NCBI GenBank assembly: GCA_937873715.1
Contig: CALMYJ010000003.1
Coordinates: forward strand, 434,001 to 498,000
From: an uncultured Chitinophagaceae bacterium
GTDB taxonomy: Bacteria; Bacteroidota; Bacteroidia; Chitinophagales; Chitinophagaceae
Length of the DNA: 64,000 bases
Direction: 5' to 3'
Below, one piece after another: positions 63,530 through 64,000 of the stretch (positions are counted from its first letter, which is position 1; each line of letters begins with the position of its first letter). The position numbers and the translations under genes were made by a program. Below the pieces are notes generated by a model. That model was not told where the DNA came from. It worked only from the letters and a program-made list of their open reading frames with translations, and did no database searches.

Positions 63530-64000
63530 GGGTCATCATTTTTTTCCATTCCCTGTAGCCCTGCCAGGACATAATTAAAAATAAAACGTACATCACTGTA
63601 AAAAGCATGAGGCCTTTGTAAAAATTCAATGGTATGGCTACTATATTCGATGCTATCCATGCCAGCCAGTTTTCTATTTTTCGTTTGGCCATCCACCACA
63701 TTGATACAATAGCAGTGGCCGATACCAGCGAATCCAATACCGGGGTATTGCTGTCCGTGAGTTGTGTCAGTGTAATAAATACCAATGCCCATGCTGCTGC
63801 AAAAAGGCCGATACCAAGCCACAATTCTTTTTTTGTACACCAGCTAATTGGAAAAGCGTAATGTGTTGTATCTTTTTTTTGCACCCAGTTGTACCAGCCG
63901 TATACACTCATGGTAAAATAATACATATTGATGGCGCCATCGGCATACAGCGGCGGGTGTATCATAAAAAAATATACATGTGCAGCGAGCAATACGCCGA
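63516..64000 (-). CDS. pnuC: nicotinamide riboside transporter PnuC (5' end outside window)
   Basis: At least 160 residues of an inner-membrane protein with several membrane segments. The family marks are MSVYGWYNWVQKK (the WxxW-type pore helix), SATAIVSMWWMAKRKIENWLAW and VLFLIMSWQGYREWKK at the C-terminus. It imports nicotinamide riboside by facilitated diffusion, trapped by the kinase encoded next. The start lies past the right edge. It pairs with the NadR-like kinase by a 14-bp overlap. Confidence 0.9.
   Translation of the reverse strand, partial: GVLLAAHVYFFMIHPPLYADGAINMYYFTMSVYGWYNWVQKKDTTHYAFPISWCTKKELWLGIGLFAAAWALVFITLTQLTDSNTPVLDSLVSATAIVSMWWMAKRKIENWLAWIASNIVAIPLNFYKGLMLFTVMYVLFLIMSWQGYREWKKMMTHEPH

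Noticed and set aside
1..64000. CRISPR array, prophage or insertion sequence
   Set aside because: No regularly spaced repeats, no cas, integrase, transposase or phage structural genes were seen on either strand.

Overview
The window looks like a chromosomal segment of a Bacteroidota bacterium, most likely of the Chitinophagaceae. The clues are a type-IX-secretion/gliding-type surface protein, DUF2480, DUF1573 and UpxY-type genes, a carbamoyl-phosphate synthase large subunit without the C-terminal regulatory domain, AT-rich intergenic DNA, and many copies of the Bacteroidota promoter element TAnnTTTG just upstream of genes, often so close to the ATG that the mRNA must be leaderless or nearly so. 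I see no prophage, insertion sequence, rRNA operon or CRISPR array. There is one tRNA gene, tRNA-Leu(UAG).

Layout. 0-4 kb: a gene tail, an SH3-domain protein, a DUF2007/zinc-ribbon protein, dnaN, recX, and three very small genes, two of which are paralogues. 4-12.7 kb: a secreted PKD/SprB-repeat protein, then a leftward cluster of an ATP-grasp ligase fused to a SET methyltransferase, a second ATP-grasp ligase, a separate small SET protein and a cupin, followed by mnmG and an HNH-like gene. 12.7-17 kb: ybeY, feoA, nadD, chrA, nadA and a 600-bp AT-rich gap with DnaA-box-like sites. 17-31 kb: ppiD, DUF2480, a LysE exporter, mtgA, an omega-amidase, an S41 protease, several hypotheticals, an orphan UpxY antiterminator, metF and the (p)ppGpp enzyme rsh. 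31-38.5 kb: tRNA-Leu, trigger factor, a class III aminotransferase, a membrane protein/winged-helix/creD group, dgkA and DUF1361. 38.5-52.5 kb: a large TolB-like/outer-membrane protein, an MBL hydrolase, methylmalonyl-CoA epimerase, iscS-iscU-iscA, two DUF1573 lipid-free periplasmic proteins, an E1 alpha/beta dehydrogenase fusion, PhzF, an ABC-F ATPase and a YefM/YoeB pair with a broken toxin. 52.6-64 kb: LUD, ftsH, rsfS, birA, carB, an aldehyde dehydrogenase, corA, NlpE-like lipoprotein, and nadR-like kinase with pnuC running off the end.

Most of the content is housekeeping: replication (dnaN), translation and RNA (mnmG, ybeY, rsfS, tig, rsh), envelope (mtgA, creD, dgkA), Fe-S assembly (iscSUA) and NAD supply from both de novo (nadA, nadD) and salvage (nadR, pnuC) routes.

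The part that may be new is the ATP-grasp/SET cluster at 6.2-9.5 kb: two D-Ala-D-Ala-ligase-like enzymes next to two SET-fold methyltransferases, one as a fusion. Other points worth a look are two tandem paralogous microproteins sharing FTSADLWN under a promoter whose -33 region lies inside a palindrome, two matching palindromic operators that flank the winged-helix/creD genes, and a YoeB toxin cut by one in-frame stop just before its catalytic tail.
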